Made by a program: the position numbers and the translations under genes. This document shows positions 62,844 through 64,000 of a DNA stretch of 64,000 nt, piece by piece. The DNA is taken from positions 62,001 through 126,000 of the forward strand of contig NZ_JAGGOZ010000023.1 in NCBI RefSeq assembly GCF_018614075.1, in the 5' to 3' direction. This stretch comes from Streptomyces sp. ISL-94. Lineage in GTDB: Bacteria > Actinomycetota > Actinomycetes > Streptomycetales > Streptomycetaceae. How positions within the stretch are numbered: position 1 is the first letter of the stretch; every line of letters begins with the position of its first letter. Below the pieces are notes generated by a model, which did no database searches, was not told the origin of the DNA, and saw only the letters and a list, made by a program, of their open reading frames with translations.

Positions 62844-63120
62844 TCAGCGGCGTTTGAATTCCGCCGGGCCGGCGTTCGTTTGGATGGTGCCGCCGGCGTG
62901 GAGGGCCGGGCGGCGTTCGGTCATGAGGGTGCTGTAGGCCTCGATGTGGTGGATGGCCGCGCCGTCCGGGGCGGCGAAGTCGACCAGGGCGAACTGGTCG
63001 CCCGGGAGCGGGCCTTCGCGTCCTCAAAGCGCGGCACGGTCGGGGTGGAGCCGTCGTTTGTGATGACTGCCCTCGCCGAAGCTGCGGAACCAGCCGCTGC
63101 CGTTGACCGGTTCCGGCCAC
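62844..63120 (-). pseudogene. Frameshifted remnant of an unidentified gene
   Basis: Minus-strand frames read in succession WFRSFGEG (about 63095-63075), then ITNDGSTPTVPRFEDAK, then PGDQFALVDFAAPDGAAIHHIEAYSTLMTE up to PAEFKRR and a stop at 62844. Each passage is protein-like in composition but two frameshifts separate them. I do not recognise the family and the 5' end is not defined. It may be the 3' part of a small accessory gene that has decayed. Confidence 0.35.
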
Positions 63121-63155
63121 TATGCCGGACGGTCGGGGCATGGGATCGTCGGGGG

Positions 63156-63818
63156 ATGGGCGGGTGGCTCGCGTGGGGTGGGGTGGTCGTGGCGGTGGCC
63201 GCGGCCTCGACGGCACTGGTGGTGTTCCCCCGCGCGGTGGGCTTCGGCTTCGAGAGGAAGCGGGCCGAGGAGCGGGCCCGGCTGCTCGCGCACCTCGCGC
63301 AGCCCGCCGCCACCGCCGAGTCTCCTCCCGAGCTGAGGGCACCGAAGTTCGACGACGTCGGCGGGATCCGGCACCCATCGGAGTCCCCGCCCCGGCTCGG
63401 CGACCGGCGCGACGACTTCACGCCCCTGCTCGTCGAGTACTACGCCTACGGGCTCACGCAGGCGCGCAGCAGTTTCGTGACCAGCCAGTGCTTCGCGGGG
63501 GTCGGGACGGCGATCCTGCTCCTCGGGATCGGACTGGCCGTGTGGAAGGCCGAGGCCGGCGGCGAGCTGTACCTCGGCATCGTGACGAGCTCGGTGGGGC
63601 TGGTCACCGCCCTGGTCGGGCAGCTCTTCCACCGGCGGGCCGACATCGCGCTCAAGCACATGGCCGACCAGACCGCCTCGCTGCGCGAGGACCGGCTGGC
63701 CGCCGAATCCACGCAGCAGGCCATCGGGCTGCTGGAGGAGGTCGCGGACCCGGAACTGCGCGGGCGGCTGCAGGCTGCCCTGATCCTCAGACTTTCCGGG
63801 GCCGAGCTGCCGCGCTAG
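63156..63818 (+). CDS. Two-TM protein resembling the TRADD-N-associated membrane domain
   Basis: This 220-residue protein has an N-terminal TM helix (LAWGGVVVAVAAASTALVVF) and a cytoplasmic charged segment (FERKRAEERARLLAHLAQ). A domain at about 88-215 begins FTPLLVEYYAYGLTQARSSFVTSQCF, with two TM helices (GVGTAILLLGIGLAVW; LYLGIVTSSVGLVTALVGQLF) and a C-terminal helix (DQTASLREDRLAAESTQQAIGLLEEVAD). This resembles the TRADD-N-associated two-TM domain, which accompanies conflict-related signalling proteins. The match is by pattern, not search. It starts at ATG 63156 and its partner, if any, is unseen. Confidence 0.6.
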   Translation: MGGWLAWGGVVVAVAAASTALVVFPRAVGFGFERKRAEERARLLAHLAQPAATAESPPELRAPKFDDVGGIRHPSESPPRLGDRRDDFTPLLVEYYAYGLTQARSSFVTSQCFAGVGTAILLLGIGLAVWKAEAGGELYLGIVTSSVGLVTALVGQLFHRRADIALKHMADQTASLREDRLAAESTQQAIGLLEEVADPELRGRLQAALILRLSGAELPR

Positions 63819-63833
63819 CGCGATAGTGGAGGT

Positions 63834-64000
63834 ATGTGCCGCTCCATTAAGACCTTGCGCCCGCCCGCCATCCCCGAGAAGGCCACCGAGGAGGAGATCC
63901 GCGCCGCCGCCCTGCAATACGTACGCAAGGTGTCCGGGTTCCGGGTGCCCGCCGCGCACAACCGCGAGGTGTTCGAGGAGGCCGTGGACGCCGTCGCCGA
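63834..64000 (+). CDS. DUF2277 protein (3' truncated by window edge)
   Basis: The first 55 residues match DUF2277: MCRSIKTLRPP (family hallmark CR-IKTL), ATEEEIRAAALQYVRKVSGFR and HNREVFEEAVDAVA. Family members are about 85-90 residues, so about a third lies beyond the window. GGAGG stands directly before the ATG. Function unknown. It follows the two-TM protein by 15 bp in the same direction. Confidence 0.85.
   Translation, partial: MCRSIKTLRPPAIPEKATEEEIRAAALQYVRKVSGFRVPAAHNREVFEEAVDAVA

Overview
The window is high-GC actinobacterial DNA and almost certainly a Streptomyces chromosome. GC is about 70% with strong third-position GC bias and frequent GTG starts. Characteristic genes include a fasR-fabD-fabH-acpP-fabF cluster, a homodimeric aceE, DUF3145, DUF3052 and several TerD paralogues. 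No species can be named. The gene order from fabF to the ter genes resembles what I remember of the S. coelicolor SCO236x-SCO240x region, but I could not compare it.

Positions 1-7588 are accessory DNA. They hold the 3' part of an nSTAND NTPase/WD40 protein, a frameshifted IS5-type transposase remnant, and a decayed arsC-trxB arsenic-resistance pair. Next comes a three-gene polymorphic-toxin operon: a WXG100-like protein, a toxin with an RNase A-like C-terminus, and a two-domain CdiI-like immunity protein. This block ends at a 45-nt 3' fragment of a CAU-anticodon tRNA, which looks like the attachment-site scar of an integrated element. From about 7.6 kb rightward the content is mostly core chromosome.

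From 7.6 to 31.4 kb the DNA carries small metabolic and regulatory units: a YbdK-type ligase, an MFS exporter, cupin/AraC, a fused carboxyltransferase, a LysE exporter with Lrp regulator, a GAF sensor protein with an MreB-like protein, a secreted lipase, MarR/oxidoreductase/Ohr, HxlR/imine reductase, a nitrilase-family hydrolase, a secreted EEP-family enzyme, TetR/GH3 glycosidase, an SGNH lipoprotein and DUF3145. From 31.5 to 36.5 kb lies the primary fatty-acid synthesis operon with its regulator FasR. From 36.6 to 44.3 kb are a pirin, a serine hydrolase, MerR/aldo-keto reductase, DUF4429, an alpha/beta hydrolase, TetR, a secreted I36-type inhibitor and a potassium-channel-like protein. From 44.4 to 48.6 kb are aceE, DUF3052 and a peroxiredoxin.

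Positions 48.7-58.4 kb are a Ter stress-response locus: two TerD genes, a DUF475/TerC-like membrane protein, a TerA-like protein and a TerD-like protein. A translationally coupled four-gene enzyme set follows: HpcH/HpaI-type lyase, a PRTase-TRSP-StiP polyprotein, a HAD phosphatase and an O-methyltransferase. The polyprotein has dispersed and tandem repeats as inter-domain linkers.

The right end (58.4-64 kb) has an FmdB-type zinc ribbon protein, DUF4383, a long coiled-coil protein and tRNA-Val(UAC). It then becomes accessory-like: an unknown conserved protein, a lipoprotein gene split by an in-frame amber codon, a frameshifted remnant, a two-TM protein resembling the TRADD-N-associated membrane domain, and the start of a DUF2277 gene.
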